From an uncultured Oscillospiraceae bacterium (GTDB lineage: Bacteria > Bacillota > Clostridia > Oscillospirales > Oscillospiraceae): a stretch of DNA of 25,235 bases. Numbering within the stretch: the stretch's first letter is position 1; each line of letters starts with the position of its first letter. A program made the position numbers and the translations under genes. The notes under the pieces were generated by a model that saw only the letters and a list, made by a program, of their open reading frames with translations, had not been told where the DNA came from and made no database searches. Of the stretch, positions 16,376 through 23,700 are shown in pieces. The stretch is taken from assembly GCA_934636045.1 (NCBI GenBank), contig CAKTZP010000010.1, positions 1-25,235 on the forward strand. The letters run 5' to 3'.

Positions 16376-16396
16376 ATAAAACATCAGAAAAAACAA
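16368..16396 (-). promoter_or_regulatory. Promoter candidate for the DUF1653 gene
   Basis: On the minus strand, TTGTTT (16391-16396), a 17-bp spacer and TATATT (16368-16373). The start would be near 16361, giving a ~65-nt leader. Confidence 0.45.
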
Positions 16397-16430
16397 GCCG
16401 AAAATGCAGCGATGCGGAGAGGTGGTTGTT

Positions 16431-17528
16431 ATGACGAATATTTTTGACTATCTTTGCTGGCGCGGCGACCTTTCGCTGCGGTATGTGCCGTTTCAGGAGC
16501 TGGACGGGGCGATCATGGCGCGGCTGGCGTATCTTCCGTTTGAGCGCCTGTTTCCGCAGGGTCTCGAGCGGCCGCTGCCGCTGGCGGAGGCCGGGGCGCA
16601 GCTTTTGGCAGTGCCCGGCCTTGCCGAGCAGATGACCCAGCCGGAGGATCTCCGGCTGCTGCGGGTGTTGCTGGGGCAGGAGCGCTTCAGCCACGCGGAG
16701 CTGGTCGGCTTTTCCAGCTTGACGGACAAGGAGAGCCAGACGCAGTTTTCCGCGCTGGCGCTGCGGCTCCGGCCGGACGAGGTGACCGTCGCCTTCCGCG
16801 GTACGGACAACACGCTTGTCGGGTGGAAGGAGGACTTCAACATGGGCTTTGTCTGTCCTGTTCCCGGCCAGACACTGGCGGTGCAGTATCTGGAGCGTCT
16901 TGTGGTGCGCTACTCCGGCGCGCTGCGCCTGTGCGGCCATTCCAAGGGCGGTAATCTTGCCGTCTATGCTGCGGCCTTCTGCGCCCCCGCGGTGCAGGAG
17001 CGTATTCTGGGCGTCTATAACTATGACGGCCCCGGCTTTGACGAGACCATCCTCTCCCGCGAGGGCTACCGCGCCGTGTGCGCGCGGGCGCACACCTTTG
17101 TGCCGCAGTCGTCGGTGATCGGCATGCTGCTCGGCCACGAGGAGGCATATACCATTGTTCACAGCGAGCGCGTGGGGCTCATGCAGCACGATATTTATTC
17201 ATGGGAGGTCGAACGTGACGGCTTCCATCATCTGGAAACCGTCACGAACAGCAGCCGCTTTATCGATTATACCATTAAGGCGTGGATTGCCGGGATGGAC
17301 GCGCAGCAGCGCGAGCGCTTTGTGGACGCGATCTACGGTATTATGAAGGAGACCAAGGCCGAGACCCTGCGCGACCTGAACGAAAACCGCATCAACAGCG
17401 CCCGCCACGTTCTGCGCTCTCTGCGCAGCCTTGACGAGCAGACACGTAGTGATGTGACGCACGCGCTCAGCCTCCTGGTGCGCAGCACCAAGGCCGGCTT
17501 TATCCAGACGCGGCAGAGCGGCAAGTAG
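16431..17528 (+). CDS. Mbeg1-like (DUF2974) alpha/beta hydrolase
   Basis: 365 residues, cytosolic, with no signal peptide. The opening MTNIFDYLCWRGDLSL is typical of the family. The nucleophile elbow GHSKGGN places the catalytic serine at about residue 171; VAFRGTD (about 120-126) and YNYDGPGF (acid candidate D199) complete a lipase-like core. The final ~70 residues are helical and charged. Natural substrates of this family are not settled; a lipid or other ester is likely. ATG 16431 is chosen over 16404 because AGAGGTGG precedes it at proper spacing and homologous openings start at MTN. It ends 8 nt before the convergent aldolase gene, with no visible terminator between. Confidence 0.88.
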   Translation: MTNIFDYLCWRGDLSLRYVPFQELDGAIMARLAYLPFERLFPQGLERPLPLAEAGAQLLAVPGLAEQMTQPEDLRLLRVLLGQERFSHAELVGFSSLTDKESQTQFSALALRLRPDEVTVAFRGTDNTLVGWKEDFNMGFVCPVPGQTLAVQYLERLVVRYSGALRLCGHSKGGNLAVYAAAFCAPAVQERILGVYNYDGPGFDETILSREGYRAVCARAHTFVPQSSVIGMLLGHEEAYTIVHSERVGLMQHDIYSWEVERDGFHHLETVTNSSRFIDYTIKAWIAGMDAQQRERFVDAIYGIMKETKAETLRDLNENRINSARHVLRSLRSLDEQTRSDVTHALSLLVRSTKAGFIQTRQSGK

Positions 17529-17536
17529 GAATGCGC

Positions 17537-18220
17537 TCAGGGCAGCAGATCGTCGAGCTGCTGGGCGCCGAAGGTCTCGCTCCACGCGGCACGGAAGCCC
17601 GCCATGGACTCAGCGGTGGCCGGGTGTGCAATCAGCGCGTCAAACATCTCCGGTAGGATGGTCACGGCCTGACAGCCGACGACCGCCAGCCGCTGCAGCT
17701 GGTCGACCGTGCGGAAGCTTGCACCGAGCACCTTGCAGGGATAGCCGCCGTTTTGGAAGGCGGCCAGCATCTGCGCCACGCAGTCAATGCCGTCTGCGCC
17801 GAGACTGTCGATATGGTTGACGTAGGGCGCGACGTAATCCGCCCCTGCCTTTGCCGCCACGAGCGCCTGCATCATCGAGTGCACCACCGTCACAAGCACC
17901 GGAATGCCTGCCGTCTTGCACAGCCGGGTGGCCTTGTAGCCCTCCTTAACGGCGGGAATCTTCACGATGAAATGCTTGCCAAAATAGCTCTGCAGCGCCT
18001 TGGCCTCCCGGAGCATCTCCTCAGCCGTTTCGCCGGTGACCTGAAAGAAAATTTTGCAGTCCTGCTCCTTAACGAAGGCTTTGTATTCTGCCATCAGCTC
18101 CTTGACCGGACGCTTGGCGCGCGCCAAAATTTTCGGATTCGTCGTGAAGCCGTCAATCGGGAAATACTCTGCGACCGAGCGAATCACATCGAGATCAGCA
18201 ATATCGACATACAGTTCCAT
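17537..18220 (-). CDS. Fructose-6-phosphate aldolase / transaldolase-like protein
   Basis: 227 residues, the short transaldolase class (FSA/TalC). N-terminal MELYVDIADLDVI and DGFTTNPKIL are family signatures. The Schiff-base lysine is K87 in FIVKIPAVKEG, and YVAPYVNHIDSLGADG lines the barrel end. The enzyme splits or joins a dihydroxyacetone (or related three-carbon) unit and an aldehyde phosphate. Whether it acts as F6P aldolase, transaldolase or on another sugar phosphate cannot be read from sequence alone. The ATG follows AAGGAG and lies one base after the TAA of the dehydrogenase, so the two are translationally coupled and probably act in one sugar or polyol route. Confidence 0.9.
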   Translation of the reverse strand: MELYVDIADLDVIRSVAEYFPIDGFTTNPKILARAKRPVKELMAEYKAFVKEQDCKIFFQVTGETAEEMLREAKALQSYFGKHFIVKIPAVKEGYKATRLCKTAGIPVLVTVVHSMMQALVAAKAGADYVAPYVNHIDSLGADGIDCVAQMLAAFQNGGYPCKVLGASFRTVDQLQRLAVVGCQAVTILPEMFDALIAHPATAESMAGFRAAWSETFGAQQLDDLLP

Positions 18221-18221
18221 A

Positions 18222-19241
18222 TTATTCCAGCTCCTTCCATTTTACAAGAACCTTTCCCAGTCGGGAATGTCGGCGCTCGCGCAGCTCCTGCACGAGCTCT
18301 TCAGCGGTCATTTCCTTGCTGATGATGCCGTCGATGTCGAGCGCGCCGCTGGCCAGCAGGCTGATGGCACGCTCCGTCGTGTGCGGATTGAGGAATGACG
18401 CCTGAAGATCCAGCTCCTTCGTTACGACGGCGTACTGGTCGAGCATCATCGGCTTTTCCGGGTCACCGAGGCCGAACAGCACAACGCGTGCGCCGCGGCC
18501 GGCTACCTGCAGCGCCGTCGCAACCGTTGCGGGCAGGCCGACGCATTCCATCACCTTGCCGACATTCCAGATGCCCAGCTCCGCCAGCGCGGCGGCCGGG
18601 TCGGAGGTGAGCGGATTCATGAAGCGAGTTGCGCCAAGGGCAAATGCCTTTTCACGCTTTTCCTCCGCTGTTTCGATCACGACGATCTCCGCCGCGGCAG
18701 CCAAACGGCAAAGCTGCACCATGATTGAGCCGATAGCGCCCATGCCGACAATGACGACCGTTTGACCCAGCCTCACGTCCAAAAGATCCATGCCGTGCAG
18801 ACAGCACGACAGGGGCTCCGTCAGCGCGGCATCCCGCAGGCTGAGCATGTCCGGCAGGGGATAGACGTTTTCCTGCGGCGGACAGATGTAGTCTGCCATG
18901 CCCTTGACGACACCGCGTGAGTTTTCACACAGGTGGGTCAGTCCGTTTTTGCAGAAGCGGCAGTGGCCGCAGCTCCAGTTCGGGTCGACCGTCACGCGGT
19001 CGCCGGGGCGGAAGTCGGTCACGTTTTCGCCCACGGCCTCCACGATGCCCGACACCTCGTGTCCCAGCGGGACGGGCAGCTTGAGCGGCCGGGAGCCGCT
19101 TTTGCCCTCGTACTTGTGCAGGTCGGTGCCGCACAGGCCGCAGTAGGCCACGGCGACCTTGACCGCGTTTGCGTCCATCGGCGGCTCGGGGAACTGCCCC
19201 ACGTGCACCTCGTGCCGGCCGGTCAGAATCAGCGCATTCAC
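18222..19241 (-). CDS. Zinc-dependent medium-chain dehydrogenase (sorbitol/threonine dehydrogenase-like)
   Basis: 339 residues. It oxidises a secondary alcohol, most likely a polyol or sugar derivative, with NAD(P). Catalytic zinc ligands are C37 (CGLCGTDLH) with H61-E62 (GHE); the structural zinc cysteines are C91, C94, C97 and C105 (CGHCRFCKNG..HLC). The Rossmann motif is VVIVGMGAIG. The start is set at GTG 19241, 8 nt after AAAGGAG; the upstream GTG at 19250 overlaps that ribosome site. It is upstream of and coupled to the aldolase. An RpiR regulator lies just upstream on the same strand but behind a terminator, so it is probably the controller rather than a co-transcribed partner. Confidence 0.92.
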   Translation of the reverse strand: MNALILTGRHEVHVGQFPEPPMDANAVKVAVAYCGLCGTDLHKYEGKSGSRPLKLPVPLGHEVSGIVEAVGENVTDFRPGDRVTVDPNWSCGHCRFCKNGLTHLCENSRGVVKGMADYICPPQENVYPLPDMLSLRDAALTEPLSCCLHGMDLLDVRLGQTVVIVGMGAIGSIMVQLCRLAAAAEIVVIETAEEKREKAFALGATRFMNPLTSDPAAALAELGIWNVGKVMECVGLPATVATALQVAGRGARVVLFGLGDPEKPMMLDQYAVVTKELDLQASFLNPHTTERAISLLASGALDIDGIISKEMTAEELVQELRERRHSRLGKVLVKWKELE

Positions 19242-19298
19242 GAACAACACTCCTTTGCATTCCGTTTTTTGCGGCGTGCAGCGCCGCGATATGCTTTA

Positions 19299-19329
19299 AT
19301 TATAGCCGCGGTAGCTGAAAAGTGTTTTC
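19299..19329 (-). promoter_or_regulatory. Putative promoter and RpiR operator of the dehydrogenase operon
   Basis: A minus-strand TATAAT (plus 19299-19304) has a poor -35 region. That region contains the inverted repeat GAAAA-GTG-TTTTC (19317-19329). A palindrome over a weak -35 next to an RpiR gene is a reasonable operator candidate. A further hairpin, GCGGCG/CGCCGC at 19271-19287, lies in the leader. Confidence 0.35.
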
Positions 19330-19392
19330 CACTTTGCAAAACGCGCCGGACGGGTACATAACGAAATATAAAGAAATGATATTATTTTCAAG

Positions 19393-19429
19393 AAAAACCG
19401 CTGATTTTTTAATGAAATCGGCGGTTTTT
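19393..19429. terminator. Terminator after the RpiR gene
   Basis: A 15-bp stem (19393-19407 with 19415-19429, one G-T pair) with a 7-nt loop. Its A and T arms make it look functional in both directions, and on the minus strand it ends in TTTTTCTTG. It lies 33 nt after the regulator stop and separates it from the dehydrogenase promoter. Confidence 0.8.
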
Positions 19430-19462
19430 GCAATAGAAAAGCATTTTCAGCGCACGAAAAAA

Positions 19463-20212
19463 TCAGCGCGCGAGATATTCGATGATCGTGCGGGTAATGA
19501 TTTGGAGCGGCAGACGGGAGGCACTGTTGAAGTCGTTCCCCCGGCCGATGGGCGAGCTGTAGCCGATGACGCTCACGTCGGACAGCGCTTCAAGCTCCGT
19601 GTGCGTCTTGCAGCAGCAGGTTACGACCCTGCAGCCTACGCGCTTGGCGCACTGTGCAGCCATAGCGAACTCCGGCGTGCTGTTGTAGGCAGTGATGATG
19701 ATGACCAGGTCATCCGGCGCCAGCAGCTTGTCCATCCGCTTCATGATCTCAGAATCGGAAAATAGCAGCGCGGCATATTTTTGCAGCCGGAGCTGAAAGC
19801 CAAACTCCTCCGCGGTCAGCGCCGTCACGCCGCGCGCGAGCAGATAAATCTTCGATGCCCGGCGGATGTAGTCGACGATCGTCAGAATGTCCGAAATGCG
19901 CAGATTTTCGATGGTGCTTGTGCATTCCTGATAGGACAGCTCCAGCACCTCGTTCATCCGGTACGGCGCGGAAAAATGGCTTAGCTTGGTCGCAAGGATG
20001 CGCCGCAGCTCCGGAATACCGCTGTAGCCGCACTTGCGGATGGCGCGCGAGACCGTAGCCGGAGAGGTATAGGACGCCTCTGCAAGCTCCGTGATGGAAA
20101 GCTCCGCCGCTGCCTCGGCGTGTTGATTGATATATTCGATCACCGCCAGCTCGGAATGGGTCAGCACCCGCTTGGTTGCACTGCCCGGATTTAGCAAGAT
20201 CATCGCCCGCAT
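19463..20212 (-). CDS. RpiR-family regulator with SIS domain
   Basis: 249 residues. The N-terminal HTH of the RpiR type (about 35-75) contains ELAEASYTSPATVSRAIRKC. The C-terminal sugar-isomerase (SIS) domain (about 105-249) senses a phosphosugar; VDYIRRASKIYLLARG and DDLVIIITAYNSTPE mark it. RpiR proteins typically control catabolism of sugars or amino sugars. The adjacent dehydrogenase and aldolase genes suggest that their substrate phosphate is the effector (inference). The start is uncertain between ATG 20212 (GAAGG just upstream) and ATG 20203. Confidence 0.9.
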   Translation of the reverse strand: MRAMILLNPGSATKRVLTHSELAVIEYINQHAEAAAELSITELAEASYTSPATVSRAIRKCGYSGIPELRRILATKLSHFSAPYRMNEVLELSYQECTSTIENLRISDILTIVDYIRRASKIYLLARGVTALTAEEFGFQLRLQKYAALLFSDSEIMKRMDKLLAPDDLVIIITAYNSTPEFAMAAQCAKRVGCRVVTCCCKTHTELEALSDVSVIGYSSPIGRGNDFNSASRLPLQIITRTIIEYLAR

Positions 20213-20238
20213 CCCGCCTTCAACTGTTTTCTGTTCTT

Positions 20239-20267
20239 AGCATATCATAAGCGCCGGGAAAATGCAA
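20239..20267 (-). promoter_or_regulatory. Promoter of the RpiR gene
   Basis: On the minus strand, TTGCAT (20262-20267), a 17-bp spacer and TATGCT (20239-20244), about 30 bp upstream of the start codon. Confidence 0.65.
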
Positions 20268-20278
20268 ATATTCTTCCG

Positions 20279-20316
20279 AAAAACCGCGCCGTCCCCAACA
20301 AACCGGGACGGCGCGG
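20279..20316 (-). terminator. Terminator of the cotJC gene
   Basis: On the minus strand, a 13-bp GC-rich stem (20304-20316 with 20284-20296, allowing for the loop GTTTGTT) followed by TTTTTC (plus 20278-20283). It lies 14 nt after the cotJC stop. Confidence 0.85.
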
Positions 20317-20329
20317 CTGCGGATAACGG

Positions 20330-20848
20330 TCAACCGTCCAGCGCAGGATTCATGAAGTAAATGTTCTTTCGGTTCAGATGCTCGCGCAGTCTTTCTATGC
20401 CCTCGCCGAAGCGCTGGAAGTGAACGACCTCCCGCGCACGCAGGAATTTGATGACGTCGTTTACATCCGGATCATCGGAGAGACGCAGAATGTTGTCGTA
20501 GGTCGTCCGCGCCTTCTGCTCGGCGGCCATATCCTCGACAAGGTCCGTGATGGGGTCGCCCTTGACGGCTATCGTTGCCGCCGACCACGGCGCCCCACCG
20601 GCTGATTGCGGGTAGACCCCCGCCGCGTGATCAACAAAATAGGGCGCAAACCCGGCCTCCCGCTGCTCCTCTTCCGTTAGCTTTCGCGTCAGCTGATGCA
20701 CAATCGCCCCGATCATCTCCAGATGCCCGAGCTCCTCCGTCCCAATATCGGTCAGCAGGCCCTTAAGCTCAGGGTAGGGCATGGAGTAACGCTGGGAGAG
20801 ATAGCGCAGCGAAGCGCCGAGCTCGCCGTCGGCGCCACCATATTGCAA
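20330..20848 (-). pseudogene. cotJC: 5'-truncated cotJC (spore-coat manganese catalase)
   Basis: The remaining ~172 codons encode the ferritin-like Mn-catalase/CotJC fold: QYGGADGELGASLRYLSQRY, IGTEELGHLEMIG (metal-ligand E-H), DMAAEQKARTTYDNIL and REVVHFQRFGEG (second metal site). Family members normally begin ~28 residues earlier with an MW.YEKKLQYP-type segment that is missing. Homology starts abruptly at about 20848, only 17 bp from the stop of a serine recombinase on the same strand. The best explanation is insertion of that element into cotJC. The only start codon left is a TTG without a ribosome site, so the fragment is probably silent unless the element excises. CotJC belongs to the inner spore coat and is made in the mother cell. 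The usual partners cotJA and cotJB are not in the window. Confidence 0.85.
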
Positions 20849-20865
20849 TAGACTACGGTTTTTAG
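20842..20865. other. Probable recombinase attachment junction
   Basis: CotJC homology ends here, within or next to CAATATGG (the Gln-Tyr-Gly codons), and the recombinase stop is at 20866-20868. The exact crossover cannot be placed without the other junction, which should carry the start of cotJC. Confidence 0.6.
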
Positions 20866-22314
20866 CTAAATGGAAACGCGGTAGGTGATGGAGAGGGTGG
20901 AGGTGGCTTTATCGAAGGTGCAGCGGGAGATAACCTGATTGGCAGCGTCGTGCTTTTGCTCGATGGTGGCGTTGGGGTCGGTTAGGGTCTTGAGGACATC
21001 GAACAGGCGGAGCTTCAGGGTGGCGATTGGATCAGCAGCGGGGGCAGCGGCTTGCACGGCGGCAATGGCCTCCTCGGCCTCGGCACGTTCGGCGGCGAGG
21101 GATTCGCGGAGCGCTTTATATTCGGAAAGGCCGATCGCTTCGTTGAGATATGCGTCCGTTAAGCGGGCGCTTTTCTTTTCGATGCGGGAGAGGGCCTGAC
21201 GCAGCGGCGCAAGCTGATTTTCCTCGCGGGGACGGAGCGTCTGACAGGCGACGGGGGAGGCGGTGAGCATATCGTGCTGAAGCTGCGCAATGACGGCGTC
21301 GGAGAGGAGCTGCGCGGCGATATGCTGCGAATGCGTGCAGCGCCCGCGCACGTAGTTATTGCATTTCAGATAGTGCGGCTTGCTCCAGACCAGTGTGGTG
21401 CCGCAGGCAGCGCAGCGGACGATGCCGCAGAGCCAGTGCTTGCGGTCGAAGCTGGGGCGGCCATGGGGACGGTGGAGCGCTTTTTGCGCATCGAGCTGCG
21501 CCTGTGCCTGATTCCATGTGTCCATGTCGATCAGTGGGGTATGCTTGCTGTCAACCGTGAGGATACCGGGATTGCTGTAATTGCGGCGCGTTCGACCGGT
21601 GGGATTCCAACGGAGCTTGCCGATGTAGACAGGGTTGCGGAGAATATATTCGATGGTGCGGTTTTCAAAACGGCTTCCGCGATGGGTGCGGTAGCCTTGC
21701 TCATTGCACCACTTCGTGATCGAAAAGATGTTTGAGCCCGTGATATAGCGGCGAAAGATTTCGGCGATGACCGGAGCCTCGGTATCGTGCGGGACGAGCA
21801 TGTGATTTTCCACGCGATAGCCAAAGGCGGGGGTGCTCTGCAGCTCTCCGCGCAGGGCCTTTTCTGTCATGCCCTTTTTTACTTCCTGGGCGAGGTTAAT
21901 GCTGTAGGCCTCGGCGAAGGATTCGTAGATCGCCTCCATAACGCCGGAATAGTTGCCCTCGGAGATCGGCTCACGGATGGAAACGACCTCCACGCCGGCA
22001 CGCTTGAGCATGGCCTTATAGACCACGCTGTCCTCGCGGCTGCGGGCGAAGCGGTCGAATTTATGCACGAGGATCACGTCGAAGGGGTGCTCCTTGCTGC
22101 GGGCGTCAGAGATCATCTTCATAAAGCCGGGACGCTTTTCGGCTTTCCGGCCGGAGATGCCCTCATCGGCATAGACATAGCGCTCATCGAGCAGGAGGCG
22201 ATGATCTGCTGCATATTCGCGGAGCTCGCGCAGCTGCGCAGCGGGCGAGTATTCGGTTTGGTCGTCTGTGGAGACGCGGATATAGGCGGCGGCGGTTTTT
22301 ACGGGGTTAAGCAT
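20866..22314 (-). CDS. Large serine recombinase (integrase/excisionase)
   Basis: 482 residues. The N-terminal resolvase domain carries catalytic S15 in AAYIRVSTDDQ, then DEGISGRKAEKRPGF and HKFDRFARS with the active-site arginines. A recombinase domain follows (about 160-270; TPAFGYRVENHMLV and RTIEYILRNPVYIGKLRWN), then a zinc ribbon (CAACG...KCNNYVRGRC, about 298-330) and a C-terminal coiled coil (about 365-425). All parts are present and no frameshift is seen, so it may be active. It cuts and joins att sites by a serine-linked mechanism. The ATG is preceded by GAGGT, which overlaps the stop of the upstream HTH gene, so the two are co-expressed. Its 3' end abuts truncated cotJC, as expected for an integrase gene next to its att site. 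Confidence 0.95.
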   Translation of the reverse strand: MLNPVKTAAAYIRVSTDDQTEYSPAAQLRELREYAADHRLLLDERYVYADEGISGRKAEKRPGFMKMISDARSKEHPFDVILVHKFDRFARSREDSVVYKAMLKRAGVEVVSIREPISEGNYSGVMEAIYESFAEAYSINLAQEVKKGMTEKALRGELQSTPAFGYRVENHMLVPHDTEAPVIAEIFRRYITGSNIFSITKWCNEQGYRTHRGSRFENRTIEYILRNPVYIGKLRWNPTGRTRRNYSNPGILTVDSKHTPLIDMDTWNQAQAQLDAQKALHRPHGRPSFDRKHWLCGIVRCAACGTTLVWSKPHYLKCNNYVRGRCTHSQHIAAQLLSDAVIAQLQHDMLTASPVACQTLRPREENQLAPLRQALSRIEKKSARLTDAYLNEAIGLSEYKALRESLAAERAEAEEAIAAVQAAAPAADPIATLKLRLFDVLKTLTDPNATIEQKHDAANQVISRCTFDKATSTLSITYRVSI

Positions 22315-22323
22315 GGCATTACC

Positions 22324-22806
22324 TCACAGGAAGATACGGTGGACAGAGAGGAGGGCTTGAAGGCCGCTTGCGGCGTTATCCCGCATGCGATCACGGAACC
22401 ATCCGGCGTCGGGACGAAACACGTCGTAGATAAGGAGAGCTGCACCGATGGCAATGACGGCAAGCGCTAGGGCGACGGCGAAGCGGAGCCACTGCGTCAG
22501 CGACCGGATGCGCTTTTCGTAGTGCGCTCTGGTGCTGCGGAGCTGCTCCTCGTAGATACTGATGATCTCATGCGTGACGGCGCTGAGCCCCCCGGGGGAC
22601 TTTTCGCCGAGCTGATATCCGACGGCATTCGCGATATCAAAGGTTGTCTGCATGGACGGGTTCTGCCCGTCCTCGTTCCGAAGGAAACGGTCAACGGTCG
22701 TTTTGGAAAGGTTTGTTTCGTCGGCGATCTGCTGATTGGTTTTCCCGCATTTCTCCTTCTGGTCAATAATACCAGAAATCATCTCTTTCGCGTTCAACTT
22801 TGCCAC
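22324..22806 (-). CDS. HTH protein with C-terminal membrane anchor
   Basis: 160 residues. The N-terminal Cro/C1-like HTH (about 10-65) has KTNQQIADETNLSKTTVDRF. A coiled-coil stretch follows (about 80-108; IISIYEEQLRSTRAHYEKRI), then one transmembrane helix (about 109-128; FAVALALAVIAIGAALLIYDV) and a short outer tail. Such membrane-tethered XRE proteins are frequent on clostridial mobile elements; the function is unknown. A role in controlling the recombinase is inferred from the shared operon (stop and ribosome site overlap at 22324). The start is taken at GTG 22806, with AAAAGGA very close; TTG 22797 and ATG 22782 are alternatives. Confidence 0.8.
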   Translation of the reverse strand: MAKLNAKEMISGIIDQKEKCGKTNQQIADETNLSKTTVDRFLRNEDGQNPSMQTTFDIANAVGYQLGEKSPGGLSAVTHEIISIYEEQLRSTRAHYEKRIRSLTQWLRFAVALALAVIAIGAALLIYDVFRPDAGWFRDRMRDNAASGLQALLSVHRIFL

Positions 22807-22828
22807 GTCCTTTTGTGCAGTATTTTTT

Positions 22829-22848
22829 AAGACTACCGAGGTAGTCTT
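22829..22848. promoter_or_regulatory. 20-bp palindrome upstream of the HTH-recombinase operon
   Basis: AAGACTACC-GA-GGTAGTCTT, perfect over 9-bp arms, 23 bp upstream of the HTH start. Position and symmetry suggest an operator for the HTH protein. Read on the plus strand it also resembles a small hairpin followed by TTTT, but no plus gene is seen to its left. Confidence 0.5.
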
Positions 22849-22946
22849 TTATGGAAATCAAGAGCACACAAATATATCGGAAGTACCCATATATGAGTAT
22901 TGATATTTCTGAACAGAGATGGTAGGGTAGAGGCACGGGGCGGGAG

Positions 22947-22986
22947 GGGACGGATTGCCACGACCCCTTCGGGGTCTCGCAATGAC
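22947..22986. repeat. MITE-like repeat fragment D inside the mobile element
   Basis: GGGGACGGATTGCCAC followed by a GACCCC/GGGGTC hairpin and TCGCAATGAC. It shares both ends with copies B and C at 5684-5723 and 5750-5789, but the centre differs. Confidence 0.6.
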
Positions 22987-23021
22987 AAGCTCGAGAGCTG
23001 AATTTTACAGGGGGTATGGGG

Positions 23022-23195
23022 ATGCGGGAGATTCGGATCATTACCGAAAACGGCAAGACGGTTATTTACATCGACGGGGTGCGGCTGGACGGGGTACACA
23101 GCTTTTCCGTCGATTATCTCAAGGGTGCGCCGGTGCAGGTGTCGCTCGTGGCCGACATCGGAAAGGACGAGCGGAGGGGAAAAGTGCTGCACTAG
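23022..23195 (+). CDS. Small ORF, 57 residues, unknown
   Basis: Begins MREIRIITENGKTVIYIDGV and continues with a regular alternation of beta-type residues (RLDGVHSFSVDYLKGAP, VQVSLVADIG). The IDGVRLDGV pattern recalls small beta proteins of phages and integrative elements. A purine-rich GGGGGTATGGGG precedes the ATG, a plausible if unusual ribosome site. It is transcribed opposite to the recombinase operon. Confidence 0.55.
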   Translation: MREIRIITENGKTVIYIDGVRLDGVHSFSVDYLKGAPVQVSLVADIGKDERRGKVLH

Positions 23196-23274
23196 TAGTC
23201 AGAAAATGGTTCTATACTTAGTTTATCATGCTCCGTTGCGGGTTTACAAGGGTAAAAATCGACGAAAAAACGGG

Positions 23275-23295
23275 TCACATTTTGTGATATATCAC
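23275..23295. promoter_or_regulatory. Overlapping palindromes before a tiny ORF
   Basis: TCACA-TTT-TGTGA (23275-23287) overlaps the perfect 12-bp palindrome GTGATATATCAC (23284-23295). They lie 13-34 bp upstream of the ATG at 23309 and are probably an operator pair. No sigma-A promoter was recognised with confidence. Confidence 0.45.
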
Positions 23296-23308
23296 GAAAG
23301 GGGTAAAA

Positions 23309-23410
23309 ATGATGAAAGAAACAGGCATGATCGAGGAATTGTTGGAGCAGGCCAGCGAGGAGGAGCTGAGAATCATCTACCTTTTTATCTACTATTTGCT
23401 GTACGGATGA
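23309..23410 (+). CDS. Tiny ORF, 33 residues, acidic-then-hydrophobic peptide
   Basis: MMKETGMIEELLEQASEEEL followed by RIIYLFIYYLLYG. A short acidic amphipathic helix leads to an aromatic hydrophobic end. AAAGGGG lies 6 nt before the ATG, an operator-like palindrome lies upstream, and a strong hairpin follows 3 nt after the stop, so it looks like a true unit. Peptides with this layout ('EELLxxASEEELRxIYxFI') occur in clostridial mobile regions to my recollection; the function is unknown. Confidence 0.6.
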   Translation: MMKETGMIEELLEQASEEELRIIYLFIYYLLYG

Positions 23411-23413
23411 ACG

Positions 23414-23448
23414 AAGCCCGCCTTCCGGAAACGGAGGGCGGGCTTTGT
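23414..23448 (+). terminator. Hairpin after the 33-residue ORF
   Basis: A 14-bp stem (23414-23427 with 23432-23445, one T-G pair), GAAA tetraloop, then TTGT. It is very stable with a short T-tract. Confidence 0.65.
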
Positions 23449-23571
23449 AAGCCGCCAATTTGTGAGACCCCGGACGGCAGGGGACGATCAAAAGCAGACC
23501 GCGTATTTGTATGTCGCCCTACGGCAGGCGGCAAGGATAGACGACGGGAGTGTTGAACACGACCTCTTTTT

Positions 23572-23700
23572 GCCCATGATTTTTTAAGCTCCCACTTTAC
23601 GGCAGGGAATTTCCGCTTTTTTCGCTCCCTACTATACGGCAAGGGGTTTCCGCTTTTTTCGCTCCCTACTATACGGCAAGGGATTTCCGCTTTCATGGGC
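23572..23700. repeat. Three 36-37 bp tandem repeats bounded by an inverted repeat
   Basis: Units start at 23588, 23624 and 23661. The core on plus is GCTCCCTACTATACGGCAAG then GGGTTTCCGC and a T-run; unit 1 is the most diverged. Each unit holds CCCT-N11-AGGG, a small hairpin. The array is enclosed by GCCCATGA (23572-23579) and TCATGGGC (23693-23700), a perfect 8-bp inverted repeat. A minus-strand promoter at 23758-23787 fires into it. No gene overlaps convincingly. It could be a repeat RNA, iterons of a replication origin or recombinase/regulator binding sites. Confidence 0.7.

Noticed and set aside
21274..22470. 153- and 227-codon plus-strand ORFs
   Set aside because: Antisense shadows of the intact serine recombinase and the HTH gene.
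23588..23697. CRISPR array
   Set aside because: The three units are directly adjacent with no spacers, and no cas gene is visible.
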